DNA of 64,000 nt from Lepeophtheirus salmonis (GCF_016086655.4 NC_052131.2:9469940-9533939); one strand, 5' to 3'. Numbered from the stretch's first letter, positions 1 through 12,701 are shown. Made by a program: numbers and translations. Notes: generated by a model from the sequence alone, not told the origin.

Positions 1-1060
1 GGAGTCTAATTGCTTTTTTTTCTTTGCCGAAAAAGTACAAAAGTAAATCTAATTTAAACTTTTCCTCTCTTTTATTCTATACCTAAAATATTTATTTTTA
101 TTCCTTAAAAGCAAAATAAAGGACAAAGCAATTTACTTTGAGTATGTATTTCAGCTTTGATGTGATGTATGGGGTGTGATGAAAATCCAGTTTATTTTTC
201 AGCTCGCCCGGTTTTTTTTTTAGAATTGGTAATCTGAATTATGAACTTTCTTTTCCTCAGCTGTTGTCATTATTATTTTGTTGCAGAGTTATAATTTTGA
301 GTACCTGTTGGACTTGGAATAGAATAGAAGATCGACATAGGATCATTCTTGCCAATTTCCTTGTGTATTGTATTATTTATCCATTTCTTCTCTCGTCACT
401 GCTGATTGTAGCTGATTTAATGAATGGTCTTGATAGTTAAGTTGCCTTACTCCAAAAAAATCTTCAGATTGTTAGGTTACAATATTGATTAGCGGTTATC
501 ATGACCAAAATACAAATGATTTTAATCACAATGTATTGTTTTGCTATTTACTCCATATTGAAATGATATGTTGATTGCTTTCATGCCATTCAAATATTAT
601 GTGAGGAATATACTTATATTTATGAGGTGACGCTATAAAAATTTTCCTTTAAGGTTAGCTATTTTTGAATCATTTATAATGATGCCACACAATTGAAAGT
701 GATGTCATTTCATAGATAAGTCTGCAAGCTTTTGATATAGGTACTGTTTACTATATTTATTTATTTTCGATAAAAAGCAATATGTACGATATCGACAAAG
801 AATTTTTGATTTATTCCACACCCCATCGTCCATTTTGCAAAAGGAAATTGTATTTGAGAATGTCAAAACCATATCAAACGTCATATTTAAAAAAATGTCC
901 AAATGTATGTTTAGAAGAAGAACAGAGCCACATCTCACATCTCATAGACGAGTAAAAAAAATATTGAACAACTTTAAACTTGATTGACTTGATCATCCTT
1001 ATACCCCGATTTCGATTATCCTTTTCGAGGCGTAATCAAGAAGACGGATGTCAAGTTTGC
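1..1060. other. Gene-free AT-rich DNA
   Basis: No coding region, RNA gene or repeat could be recognised. Open frames here are short and show no family motifs. Confidence 0.6.
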
Positions 1061-1195
1061 CACCCCAATATTGAACCTTTCAAGGCTTCCATTGAGTATG
1101 AGATGGGGAAATCAGTAAAAACTCGTAGGGCATGCTCGAGCTTCCACTCTAAGATAGAAAAATGCATCATTGCCATAGGCTCAAATTTTGAATAA
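1061..1195 (+). pseudogene. mariner/Tc1-type transposase C-terminus (decayed)
   Basis: The frame reads HPNIEPFKASIEYE followed by ACSSFHSKIEKC and ends IGSNFE-stop. This matches the last ~45 residues of DDE mariner/Tc1-type transposases, where 'HPN.E.LK..I..EW' is followed by 'AC.SFR.RIE..I...GG..E'. No terminal repeat or catalytic part survives nearby, so it is an isolated, inactive relic. Confidence 0.7.
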
Positions 1196-1720
1196 TTGAG
1201 CATTAATATATACGTATATTAATTTTTTTAGAACAAAATTACTACCATAATGCTTTAAGTATAATTCTTCATTTATTTAATTCTGGCCATTTAGTCAAGC
1301 CTCTTAGTTAGGTAAAAGGTTTCCGAAAGAGTCCTATATTTAATTTTATGCAATTATAATATATTAAAAAAATTATCGACATTTAATTTTAAAAAGTTAT
1401 GGCGTCCTTTGGTACCCTTCTACTTATTTATTATTGACACTTTCTTTTCCTGTAAAATAATTAATAATTCACTTTTTTGACTTTTCTAATAAAATTTATA
1501 GATATAGCAACAACCTGGAATGACATTTAATATATTGATATGCTATTGAATTGGATTGTTCTTACTCTCTACGTATATTGTGTGACAAGATTTTTTCCGC
1601 AAATAGTATTTTCACTATAATATAGGGTGTTTTCTGTTTTCATAAAGTCAATAATAAACAAATTAGGAAAATATTTGGGTTTTTTGGTAAATTTTTACAC
1701 AAAATTGTTTTTGGAGGGTT

Positions 1721-2380
1721 GAGTGTACCTAGTGCTACAGCTTTTATTATTTTCAATCTGGAATGACATTGGTCCAAAAGGGCGGAGGAGAACCACAAGA
1801 CATCATATCTCTGAACAGAGCAAGCTGAGACTGTTAGAAAGATGAAAGAAGATTCTAAAAAATTTCAAATACATTTTTCAAACTTGATGCCAATGTGAAT
1901 AAGCAGAATAGCATGTCCATTACAACCAATCATCCAGACAATGTGGCAAGTTCAGTGAGACATGTCTTCAAAACAAAAAATCCAGCCGGAACCATGGTCT
2001 TGGGCGTTGTGGAGTCTGCCTTGCTATTTTTGTGGGGAGGAAAGTTCGGCTCAATCTTTCTTCTTGATTGTGGGACAACTTTTTTTCGCCCAAAACGGAG
2101 TTCCATGTCATTGTGCAGCTAAGACCTAGGCCTTCCTGAGATACAGCTTTCCGTACTTTTAGAACCTCAACTTGTGGCCGACCTTCTCTCCAGACACAAA
2201 CCCCTTAGATTACTCTATCTAAGTGGGTCCAGGAGTGATGGTAAGTGCGTCCTCACGTAATTATTCAGTCTCTAAGGCTTCCATCAAGAAGGAGTTGACT
2301 AAGCCTAGAGTCTGACTACATAGTCAATGTCTGAAAGGGTTTAGGCCTCGCATTGAGACAATTAATAGAACTGAGGGTTC
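1721..2380 (+). pseudogene. mariner/Tc1-type transposase relic, frameshifted
   Basis: Several broken frames in order give a Tc1-like protein: VNKQNS (catalytic-domain 'V.N.QNDR' position) near 1890, FKTKNPAGTMVLGVV near 1965-2010, LWPTFSPDTNPLDYS near 2170-2215 (the WP..SPD.NPLD motif holding a catalytic Asp), then 'SNYSVSKASIKKEL' and 'FRPRIETINRTEG' near 2260-2370. Frameshifts and stops separate the blocks. It carries more of the domain than the relic at 1.06 kb and is a separate insertion. Confidence 0.72.
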
Positions 2381-4577
2381 ACTAAAAGAAAAAAAGCATG
2401 CCAGCCACTATTTTCTTATGATTTTATTAAATAAATCCCCTCATAAAAAATCTCGTTTAAATTTTACTCTTGAAAAAATTAAAAATAATAAAATGTGTAC
2501 AACTAGAACACTATCATCCCTGTATATTTAAATAATGTCACATACAATCATGTTTATAAATTTGATTTTAATGTATCCTGACGACAAAGAATAAAGGAAC
2601 AATTACATATTATAATATTTAAAAGTTGAGCTTTTTTTTAACCAATACCTGTCAAAGCCATTAACTTTCTCATCCCCAAAAGTATTACCCCTGTTTTTCT
2701 CGGGCTATAAGTGTCTCTATCTATATGGATGTATTTATGTATAAATGTTCCTCCTTCAGTGATAAACTAAATCTTTATTACCATTTTGGTTATACTCTCA
2801 GTATAGTTATAGTAATGTACTTATTTATAAGATGTTATCTAATTTATATATCCTTCTTTTTTAAAACATATATTTTTGCCAAATTATAATGGCATTTCCA
2901 GACGTTCAACGACATGACTTTAACATATCTACATTATGATAATGGCTTTTTATAAAGATTATATCCTTAATATTTTTAAATTGATAAGTATTTACAAATT
3001 GAATAAAATTTAAATTTTTAAAGTAATTATAATATATAAGATTTTTTTTTTTGATCAGCTGTCTACGATCTATCTATAAGAAATCCGAGACCCACTTTTG
3101 ATTAATTGCATACCTATTGAAAAAAAAATTATTTCTCTCACTTCTGAGCAAAATAACAATATTCTATATCTTTAAAATATAAAACCAGATATGGAGGCCG
3201 TGTAACAGGGCCCAAAGTGCTTATAAGTGGCCTTCTTAGAGGGGAAAGAGTAAATTTCTATTTTGAAAGGGACTTTTATTTAATCATCCGTTAGTGAACA
3301 ACTTTTATATAACGCTTTCTGTGAACTTGGTAAAAAATAAAACGTATATTTTTCCATTTTTATAGTTGTACTTATATAAGTATTATGTCATTTAAATTTT
3401 ATATCATTTTCAAGGGATTCCATCAACTTTTGACTAGTAAATATCAATTAAGATGCCAAATTCTTTTGCATAAATATAAGGCATCAATTAAAAATAAATA
3501 CTTATTTCAAAATAATCTGAACAATATGAGTTTGGAGTTATAATTTGATGTTATTTTAGTAAAAATATATAATTGAAGAAAATTGCAAAAAAGAATAATC
3601 CAAGAAATCAAAAGGAAAAGCAAAGGAACGACTTTTAAGCAAAATGATTAATTAAATTCACTAACCCTTCATAAAAAATTGGTAAGTATACGAATAAATC
3701 TTAAACATGTAGATTCAAAGGAATAAGAAGCATCCTGGGGCGTAAAATATTCCAGTTCACTAACAGTGGTTAATATATTGCATACTTAGAGAAAATCTCT
3801 ATTCTATCTTAAATTAGAGAGATCAACCCTTCTTTTTGAACGAACCAGTTCTTTTTTTACACCCAGAAAATCGACTTAATCCATAAAAAGCCAAACATTT
3901 TATGAATATTTAAAAAAAGTCCACTGGATTCTCTGGACAAGATGTAAAAACGGACATGTCGGTACAAACGAAGAGATTTTGTCTTTAAACATATAGAAGT
4001 AATTTTATATATATTTATATGATTGACTACTCCACTTTCATAACGATTGCACGGAGTCTGGTATGTGTAAGAAACAAGGATTTCACCGATATTTTTGCAA
4101 AAAACTATTTTCTTCATGAAACTACTAAAATAACAATATAAATTTCTTGTTCAGGCCCTTAAAAATATAAAAAATATCTTAAAAATGATTTATGCATAAG
4201 GTTTTTTTTTTTTACTTTTATCAACAACTTTAAATTTGTATCACTTTTAGGTTACAATTCATCTAAGCATAACAAGACTTCAGTTTTGAACTCAATAACT
4301 TAATTTCTATTATTCTTTATTAATATATTTACATTTCTTGTTCCATTTTCTGAGGCAATAAAGTGTACATCAGCTACATTCTACATATAATATGAAGAAG
4401 CGTAGTCAAACATTAAATTTAAGGATTTAAATTTCTTGGCTCAGTCGTTTAGTATACGTATTATGTGGAGAATGTGATAAAAATGGAGCATTGAATGGGA
4501 GAAGGGAAATAATCTCATTCTGAAAAATGTTTTTTGTTTAATTTTTTTTTATCTAATTTTTATTATTATCAAATATA
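2381..4577. other. Gene-free AT-rich DNA
   Basis: Nothing recognisable. An 86-codon minus-strand frame at 3857-4117 has no motif and no supporting signals and was not called. Confidence 0.55.
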
Positions 4578-5030
4578 TACAGACCGGGTGCGACATTAGT
4601 CGTTGAACACTTTCAATATAAAAAGATATAGCTTTATAGGAGGTTCAGATATTATTTGTCATACATATAAACTATTCCAACACTTTTTGACTACATATTT
4701 TTTTTTTTAATAAAACGTTCCCAAAAATAAAGAATAAAGTCACAATTTTATAATGGTAGAACTACGGGAAAGAATGCTCGCAGATATTTTAGCATGATAC
4801 ATACATTTGACATTGCCAGCCATTTCTGCGTCTCTAGGGGTACCGTTGAAAACATCCAGAAGATGTAAAACGAGTGTGGCAATGTGAAAGATCTGTTCAT
4901 TGTGGAGAGGGGCCTGGTTACATCTGTCAAGTATAAGATATCTCAAAATCCACAAATTACAATAAGAGAACTATCAAAAGAGGTAAAACTACGGTAGGCA
5001 ACAATAATAACCAAAGGTTATGATATTATG
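4578..5030 (+). mobile_element. Tc1-like element, 5' end and helix-turn-helix relic
   Basis: A TA at 4578-4579 is followed by a terminus containing CGTTGAACACTTT. The same terminus, in the opposite direction, closes the element at 28.2 kb. After about 170 bases the frame MVELRERMLADILA (4753 on) opens, then breaks, with later pieces KDLFIVERGLV and YKISQNPQITIRELSKEV matching the N-terminal DNA-binding region of Tc1-like transposases. The catalytic part is absent; a SINE follows directly at 5031. Confidence 0.65.
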
Positions 5031-5229
5031 GAACAACGTAGCTCAATTGACAACGCGCCCGGGAGAAATTAATACCTTGAACTACTCCATGTGCATATAT
5101 TTTCCTCCTAGAGAAGGATATACTTTATTTATATAGACTTCAAAGAAGATTCTTAGGTCATAGGGAGTGAATGCAATACTAAAAAGTTTACTCATACTTA
5201 TTCAGTGCAACGCCATCTCACTAATTTAA
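5031..5229 (+). repeat. tRNA-derived SINE, copy 1
   Basis: Begins with a tRNA-like head (GTAGCTCAA..., A-box type, 5038-5056), has a decayed B-box region near 5073-5089 and ends with the tail TTCAGTGCAACGCCATCTCA (5201-5220). The whole ~200 bases align with 56101-56306, including the central 'ATTCTTAGGTCA' block. Intact pol III boxes are better preserved in the other copy. Confidence 0.65.
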
Positions 5230-6119
5230 TTAACTTTTTTTAAATGAAATTAAAAGATCGTGCTTTCTTCATAATTCCTACCTGAAAAATGAAAAAGTTA
5301 TTTACCAAAGCTGTCATCATTATACTCTTATTCTTGCAGAGATAACAATAAGTATAAAATAATAACTAGTCATTTGACTCGGTGATCCATAATTCACTGA
5401 GTTGGGAGCCTATCAACTCCTAGCCACCTGATTACAAAAATTTATATAGTATAGTTTCAACTAACATACATGAGATATTTGAAGCCAAATTTAAGAGGGG
5501 AATCCTACAAGATGACTCAATGACTGGCACATTTTTCAATTTTGTGATGGATATGGTCTTTACAGATACCACAATAGTTGACCCCTTAAATATGTCAGAG
5601 AGAGTTACTATAGGAAAGATGTAATATGCTTATTACTTTGTTGTATAAAGCATTACCTTACCAAAAACGGGGCCAGGGTAATTTCTGAGCCTATTTTTGA
5701 GGTCAATTGAGGTTTTAATGAATCCAGACATGAAAGTAACTAAAGGAGGGAAGACCTATCTCCTTGAACAACCATAACTAGAGAAAGTACTGACATGCTA
5801 AACACATATAATGCAAACGTAATATAAATATATATAAATGAGAAGCTCGGCAAACTAATTACGGATGAAAATCAGCTAGGTATTAACAAAAAGGAGTTAG
5901 CTTACATTGAGCTTAAAGTACTCAATGGTTCATATAAGATATGGTTAGGAGAAAGATAAGGACCAGATCGTGTAGTTTATGTACAATTTATAAATACATA
6001 TTATTATGTTATTGTAAACTCACTATTGGATTGATATGCTATTAACTATAAAGTATTAACACAGATGGGAAGGCTCCCATATAACATTACCGTTGGGATT
6101 TATACTCATTAAATCCCCC
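5230..6119. other. Unassigned stretch left of the P-like relic
   Basis: Mostly AT-rich, with less AT-rich parts around 5.4-6.0 kb that could be a more decayed 5' portion of the element at 6.1 kb. No motif was firm enough to call. Confidence 0.4.
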
Positions 6120-6755
6120 AAATTGCCCATTGTCAATCTGGAAACGACTGAAGGTAGGGGCTTTGATATAAAGGCTAGCTTTGAAATCTAAGAAGACCTT
6201 ACCTTTCGCATTACTTACATCCCCAGACTTGGAGCCAATTCATTCTTCAAAATTGTCTTTCATCATAGAACATATGACATTACTCTTCAAGAAACCCAAC
6301 AGAAGGAGATTTTCACTGTGTCCTCTATCTGTTTGTCTCCTGTGGCAAAAGGTTAGTACGGTCTTCTATGATTATATCTTCAAGTCGAATTGCCTTACAG
6401 TTCCATGTCCGAAGTATCTTAGGACTATGTCAACTGCAATTACCGTAGAGACTGGACTACGTTCATCATAGTTAAATATCTTGGAACAAGGATCAAACAC
6501 CTTAACAGCAGGGAGCCTAATGTTAATCTTATAATCGATGAGGTCTACTCCACAAAATGATTCGAGTTTATTAGAGTTAAGTTGTTGGGCTGAGAGAAAA
6601 ACCAAACAACTAAAACGGTCCTTACATTTATAATCAAATCCGTTGGAGGAAACTGCATGAATGTGGTAGCACTTATTGTCAAATTAAACGTGGAATTTCT
6701 CTACAGCAAAGGTACTCTAATTATGAATTCCTTTATCAAATAGGAATTATCGTTG
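6120..6755 (+). pseudogene. P-element-like (THAP9-type) transposase relic
   Basis: The first block, read in the frame from 6181, contains LLFKKPNRRRFS, then LLWQKVSTVFYDYIF and LTVPCPKYLRTMSTAITVE. After a one-base shift near 6470 a second block reads VKYLGTRIKHLNSRE, NVNLIIDEVYS and TVLTFIIKSVGG. This order (W..VS..Y, LP.P..L, then KY...R...L...E..V.L..DEVY and KT.L.F..KS) is that of the RNase H-like domain of P-element/THAP9 transposases, with the first catalytic Asp in IIDEVY. Two in-frame stops and a frameshift show it is dead. The THAP zinc finger and C-terminus are not visible. Confidence 0.65.
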
Positions 6756-7930
6756 TGGGCGTATTAGTTGATAACCACCATTGTTTTAAAAACAATAAAA
6801 ACCGTGGGATTATTCCCTTTAAAACAACCTGTAGAAATATGGTGGTTTTTTTACCTTTAAATAACATTTTATCAGGATCGGAAAATTGTACATAAAATAT
6901 AATGACAATTTAAAATCAACATACAATTTTGCAAAAAATAAGGGAACTTCTATGTGGAGTTTTTTATTTATTCAAAACATGAATCAAACCTACAAAAAAA
7001 TTCAAGTCCAAAATACTTGAAAACCAGATTGAATGTGAAAAATCCCATATTAAATTTGTGACCCGCTGGTTAAGTACTAATAGAATTGAATATGGAAATT
7101 AAAACATTTTTGAGAAATTAGATTTTTTTTTTATGTGTAATTCTTGGGAATTGTTTGCAGCTCATTCAAACTCAACCCGTCAATGTTTAGATCACTGATA
7201 AGGGGAAAGAAACCGACAAATCGAAGACAGATAACAAAATATAGTGTATTTTTTATATTCCGTGAATCTACATAGTATATCCGACCGCAGAAAAGTTATG
7301 ACATGTCTCTTAAATTCGGATTCATTTTCATACTTGAGAAAGTCTTTAAACAAAAGCGATACACCCAGTAAAAATCTGTATTTTTATCTCATTTTGGCAC
7401 AAATTTTTGCATTTTTTACTTCTGTGCACATTATATTTCTATTTTTGGAAAAGCTATATCTCACAAAAATCCTATCAAATTTATTTTTTATATATTTTAA
7501 ACAAATATAACATTTATACTTTTTTTGTGCTTTAAAATATTTTTATGCATAGATGTACCTGGTGCAGGAAAATAAAAAAATCTTGAATAAAATCCAGAAA
7601 AAGGGCAAAATTCCAATTTATTTTTTAATTTCATAGATACATACAGTCCGACATTTGAATCAACCATACACTGTGTGTTCAAATTTGTTGTATGAGATAG
7701 GATACCAAAGACCTTTAGCTATGGGTAGAAAACTTTATTTGATTAAAACACTTACTAATTTAATAATTAATTAAGGTTAAGTGATTGAAATTAATTCATA
7801 TTTTGATATATTATAGAATAACCAATTAATTACAAAACAAAACAAATCTGAGTCCTCTAACTTACGTACAAGTCAAGCAAATAACACTTCAACGACATCG
7901 ACAAATTTCCATTGGCGGATGGAGAGGCTA
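6756..7930. other. Gene-free AT-rich DNA
   Basis: No gene recognised. A short imperfect inverted pair (ACCACCAT near 6775 and ATGGTGGT near 6840) is the only structure noted. Confidence 0.5.
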
Positions 7931-8095
7931 CTTTTGACACCAGCAATGAAGGAACCTCATCTCTTCCGCTGTAATACTATTTGGAATTAGTCTTTTGAGT
8001 TCTTTTGAACTCTTTTTTGATATTTTTGGCACGACAGCCCTTATGACGATGACCTGCCCTGTCAATAAGAACGCCTGCATTTTTTATTATCCAAA

Positions 8096-8230
8096 CACCG
8101 TGACCTAAAAACCACTGTCATCCAGCACTGGGACGTCATGACGGAGAACTACCTCAGTGGTTGGGGCCATGCCTTCCGCCGACTCCTGGAAGCCTTCATT
8201 GTCACTAAGGGTACCTACATTAATGATTAA
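8096..8230 (+). pseudogene. mariner/Tc1-type transposase C-terminus (third family)
   Basis: An uninterrupted 44-codon frame reads HRDLKTTVIQHWDVMTENYL, then GHAFRRLLEAFIVTKGTYIND-stop. This is the usual end of a Tc1-type transposase ('LK..I...W..M.E.Y....C..FR.RLEA.I...G..I'). Sequence from about 7930 is also less AT-rich and may be its decayed upstream part. It differs in wording from the relics at 1.06 and 1.75 kb, indicating another family. Confidence 0.7.
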
Positions 8231-8469
8231 GAAAGCTCAAACACATTATTTATATTATTAATTTTGCTCAAATTCTATATTTTATTCTATAATTAAAAAA
8301 TTATATCTTCTAGAACTTTTAAGTTCAAATTGTTCAAATTTTGAATGGAACACTCAGAATTGGCCTCAATAAGATATTTCAAATAAAATATGTTACTCTT
8401 TTATTGTGATGATCAATTTTGGCTACTTTATGAGCCAATTTGCAACCCCTTTCAATAGTTAAAAAAATT

Positions 8470-8580
8470 TTAAATTGTAGATTAAAAAAATGACAATTAT
8501 TTCTCGAAGAGTACAAATGTAATCCAAATTCAATTTCGAAAAAAATCATTCAAGCCTGGTTTTGACAGGAAATATATTTT
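8470..8580. repeat. Dispersed repeat B, copy 1
   Basis: The block around GACAATTATTTCTCGAAGAG and TACAAATGTAATCCAAATTC aligns with 19784-19865 and 48215-48300. All three share the order 'TTGACGAT.ATT..TCAA.GAATACAA.T.TAAACCA'. Family not identified. Confidence 0.45.
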
Positions 8581-9350
8581 ACAATTTGAATATATAAAAA
8601 CTATGTGTTTTGTTTTTTTCATTCGTTGAGTTCATTTGTTCTTCAAGTTATTTCAAAGATATTTATTTCACATTTATTAATTATTTTGATTTTCTGACTA
8701 CTGATATAAAATGTCCGTCATTACAACTGTTTTATATACACTTTTTTAGAATAATTTCCAAGATCATCTAAATCCTTATGGCCAAGGGGCTACTTTTCTT
8801 CTCCTGCTTACTTACAAATATTTCCTTTCAGATCATAATATCTGGTATATGAAGAAGAGAAAAAGAAAAGTTAGTGTATAAGGCTGAAATAAAAACTTAG
8901 AAAAACATTTTATGTTTCGGAGATTTTATTTTTATTAATAAAATATTATCCTTTAGATAATTTTATAATTATGTTATCTTGGTGTTGTGTGGATTTGAGT
9001 TGAGTAGTTTAAGATTGCCTCGAGTTGATTAATCAAAATAGGAAAAGATAAAAAAAAATAAGTAGATTAGTATTCCAATGGTAGGGATGGGTATTTCGTA
9101 GAGTAAGACATAAAATAATACTAAATTAAGACTCTTGTTAACATTCGCTGCCTGTGAAAATGATCTATGGGCAGAAAAGGTATAACTTCTTTAGAGAGGA
9201 GAAATTGTAAATTATAAGTAAACATAGAAAAGGTGTAGTAAAAAAAATCAATTATTTTCCCAATAGATGGCCTTGAGCAATATGTATAAGTACGATTGTT
9301 TTACTCTAGATGGCGTGGGAAAGATAAAATTTTGTGTTTATTTGAGCGTG
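8581..9350. other. Gene-free AT-rich DNA
   Basis: No gene or identified repeat. Confidence 0.45.
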
Positions 9351-9359
9351 CATTAAAGA

Positions 9360-9620
9360 TTCTACAAAAAGGAAATACGCCATATTTTTTAGTTTTTCTT
9401 CAATAAAGGCGAAAACTCAAGCCAAGCTGCAAAAAAAGTCAATAGTCTTTATTTTCCTGTTACTGTAACAGCCAATTACACGCAAATTTTGGTTTTGTCA
9501 GTTATGTTGTGGTAATTTTGATGTTAAAGATGCATCAAGCTCTGGAAGGACAAATTGTAAAATCGAAATCTTCGATCCGACCGTCATGCAAGCACTGCTT
9601 TGACTGCCAAGGGGATAAAC
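9360..9620 (+). pseudogene. mariner transposase N-terminus relic
   Basis: Broken frames give RHIFFSF, then NKGENSSQAAKKVNSLY, then after a shift GNFDVKDASSSGRT. This is the start of a mariner (SETMAR/irritans-like) transposase, where 'F.KG.NA..AA..(V/I)N..Y' is followed by 'G.FDVKDAPR.GRP'. At least two frameshifts are present. No catalytic region follows before 9.7 kb. Confidence 0.7.
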
Positions 9621-10292
9621 TTGACAGAGAAAAAAATTGAAAACAAAATTTATAAAAATAATGGATTTCCTTCTTGTAATGCTTATTTTTTAACTTCATC
9701 ATTCAGAGATAGATCTTGACACGACAATGGTTTAATAATTAATGAATTATAAAGAATAAAGAGCGATAAAACCAACTGTTTTTCCTTTTCTTAACCTCAA
9801 ACTATTAATTTTATCTATGTTTTGCCTATCCCTAGATTTATATATAGATATAAAAAAAGTACGCCAACACAATAAAATATGAAGTCAACTCGGATTGAAG
9901 CTTGAAAATTGACGAGCAATTATGGTCGAGTCGAGTCGACATAACACTATTTTATTTATCAATGTATTACCAACTTTTTTATTCTTATTTAAATGTATTT
10001 TTTATCCTTATAAAAACAAAATTACTTTATGTTCGAACCTAGAAATATGCATTAATAAAATATGAGGTTACATAGGGCCATACATGGTTGAGGTTTTTGA
10101 CTTTCTCAAATCATGTTATATGTACTCGTACACATATAAAGGGCTTTCGAAGAGATATAACAAAAAATACTTTATAATAATACATATACCAAAATGTCCC
10201 TCGTGGGTCAACCTTTTGCTCTCAAGTAACATGGTATATGTAAACTTTATTGCAGATTTTAGATATTTGACTCTATCTAATAAAATAATATA
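9621..10292. other. Gene-free AT-rich DNA
   Basis: No gene recognised between the two mariner remnants. Confidence 0.45.
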
Positions 10293-11128
10293 AACAGTTG
10301 AGAAAAAAGTAATTTCGTATTTTTACTTTATTTCAATACTATATAAGAAGTGTTACAATCCTCCGATTTAAGACAAGTATCCCGGTTCTGTTCGATAACT
10401 TCTTACCAATAAGAATTCAAATTCATAATGCCCTTCTCTTATGGGACATTTAATTTTATCAGGCCACTATTGAGCCCCATTAGTACCCCAATTGCATTGG
10501 CTATAGATAGGAACAGATAATAGTCACATGGTGTGAGATTTGGACTGTAGAGTTGATGCATAAGAACTTCCCATTCAATCTCCTGGAGCTTCTGCTTCGT
10601 CTCTGGCGTTGTCTTGATAAAACACAATTCCTCTCCTATTCACCAATGCTGGCCGCTTCTGTTCACGGTCGAGTTGTTCTAAGTAGAGTTTACTACAAAT
10701 ACCAACATGACGGTGTATCTCGATATATTTCATAATTTTTTCCACATTGTCGACCACAGTTCTACCTACATCATTGATATACACTATACCAGAACGAAAT
10801 AACTCAAACTACTGTTGTGCAACACGAACAGAAAGAGTATAGACCCAGTATAAAATACAAATTTTCTTGGTCACTTTCGACGCGTTTTTGCCTTACATGT
10901 AGTACAAATGTAAAATATGGCTACATTTCTTCCTCTGAGTCATCCATAATCAACTCAATATAATTTATGACTGCAACGTCCAAGCACAATACAGTCCAAT
11001 ATTCGTTTATATTATACACTTACACCTTAAGAACGCTTTACCGTATGATCCGATGTGTTCAAAAATTAAAAAATATGCTTAGTTAAAAAGAAAAAGGGAA
11101 ATACGAAATTACTTTTTTCCCAACCTAA
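10293..11128 (-). mobile_element. Internally deleted mariner element with both terminal repeats
   Basis: Terminal inverted repeats at 10293-10320 and 11101-11128 share the core AAAAAAGTAATTTCGTATTT, and TA dinucleotides flank both sides (10291-10292 and 11129-11130), the mariner target duplication. Length is 836 bases against about 1.3 kb for a full mariner. The minus-strand transposase goes from an N-terminal segment (VGRTVVDNVEKI, IEIHRHV) straight to the second half of the catalytic domain (LYLEQLDREQKRPAL, FYQDNA). After a frameshift it continues KLQEIEWEVLMHQLYSPNL and CDYYLF. The missing middle would hold the first catalytic Asp, so this is a dead deletion derivative. Confidence 0.82.
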
Positions 11129-11639
11129 TAAAACTGGGTTTAACATGTTATTAACATCACAAATTAAATTTTAGTCGTGACAGAGACAGGATTACAAAAA
11201 ATTAGTTATTATTATCCTTACCATTGACTTTTGAAGAAATTATGATTCCCTAGGTTATTGAATTCCGAAATTATATATGTATATTTAAAGAGCATTCGGA
11301 TTAAAAGGGTGCAATCAGTCATTCACTGGGTTTTAACCTCGATCTTTGAAAATCAGTCTCGACCATTTTTATGGCCTTGAACAAAAGTAACGGATGTGAA
11401 AGGATGTTTCCAACTCCTTCTTATATCAATGACAATTTATTCATATTATACTTCCCCTAGATTTGCATTTACTAAAAATAAAATATCCCTTTCATAAAAA
11501 TAACAATAAATAAAAAAGTCTCCTAGAAAGTAATAAAAATAACATACTATTTTATGAAGAAGTAAAAATATTTTTAAAAAAGAGACCGTTTGAAATCATT
11601 TTCGCTAAAATTGACAACAAATGACACTAGTTTAGGTTC
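11129..11639. other. Gene-free AT-rich DNA
   Basis: Nothing recognised. Confidence 0.45.
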
Positions 11640-11886
11640 TTAATTTGTTTTGTGTGACTTTGAGTTGTATCCATGACATCTAAAAATCTATTTGGTGTTA
11701 TGAGTTATGGTCAAACATTTTGATTGACCTTCGACCTATTTCTTCCCAAAATTTAATGACGTCTTACTGTTCACATTTATGACCAAAGTTTCACCATGCT
11801 CAATTGGTAACTTTTTCAGTAATACTATCTAGAAAAAAACCGAGGGGAAAAATTAACCCCTGTTTAATTTTGGTGGTGGATATAAA
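11640..11886 (+). repeat. Possible non-LTR (RTE-like) retroelement 3' tail
   Basis: The order TTGACCTTCGACCTATTTCT, 'CCCAAAATTTAATGAC', 'AAGTTTCACCATGCTCAATT' and finally 'AAATTAACCCCTG...GGTGGTGGATATAA' resembles the 3' ends of RTE-type LINE copies common in invertebrate genomes. No reverse transcriptase fragment is visible to the left. The family assignment rests on recall. Confidence 0.4.
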
Positions 11887-12701
11887 AAGGAAAGAAAAAA
11901 AGATTCCCACATATTTGCTCAAGGTCCAGCTCACGCTAAAGCTGGCATTGGCGTCAGTACTTAACTTTAACTATAACCAAATTGGAATAAAGGTCCTGTA
12001 CAATCGATTTTGGTTAATTTCGAATTATCTGTGAACAATAACAAAAGTCAACAAAATTTTACTTGCTAAAAGTTTTTTCAAATTCCATATTCCATATATG
12101 CAGTACTGATCCAGCTGATCAAAAATCTGTGAAGAGTTTTTTTCTTATCAAATCTGGCTTTTATGACATTTGGAGTTAATTTTTTTGAGTATTGTTAACT
12201 TTTTTTTTTATGGATTTGAGTCAACTTTCAATTAGAAAAAAAAAAATACATACAACACATTTGCAAAATATATTTCAAATTTTTGCAACATATGAAATCA
12301 GAGTAATATTTTAAGTTTGAGAACCACTCTGTATAAATCTATTTATGGAAAGGGGGAAGGGATGCTGAGATGTGATGTGTATTCTTGAATAAGTAATAAA
12401 AATGAGAATAATAATGAAGATTTATCATTGCCAAAAATAAATAAAACTTGGCCTCTATCCGCGAACAATATTTTTTTTTCTTGCTAGTTCGCATTATCTT
12501 ATATTGATGAGCCATCATTAAATATTATATTCTGACTCTCATTTCCTTGATTCCTCCTCTTTCTATTTCTTCCACACTATCTATTTGCAAATAGCAATTT
12601 TTATTCGAAATAGTTTGTTTTTTACAAAGATTATTTGGTGTTTGTTATCCAACATTTTGGTTATTTATTATTTCAGTTTATCATGTCACAAGGGAGGCGT
12701 T

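Noticed and set aside
9079..9834. Possible hAT element (TAGGGATGG ... TATCCCTA) around the mariner fragment
   Set aside because: Short end similarity only and no matching 8-bp flanks.
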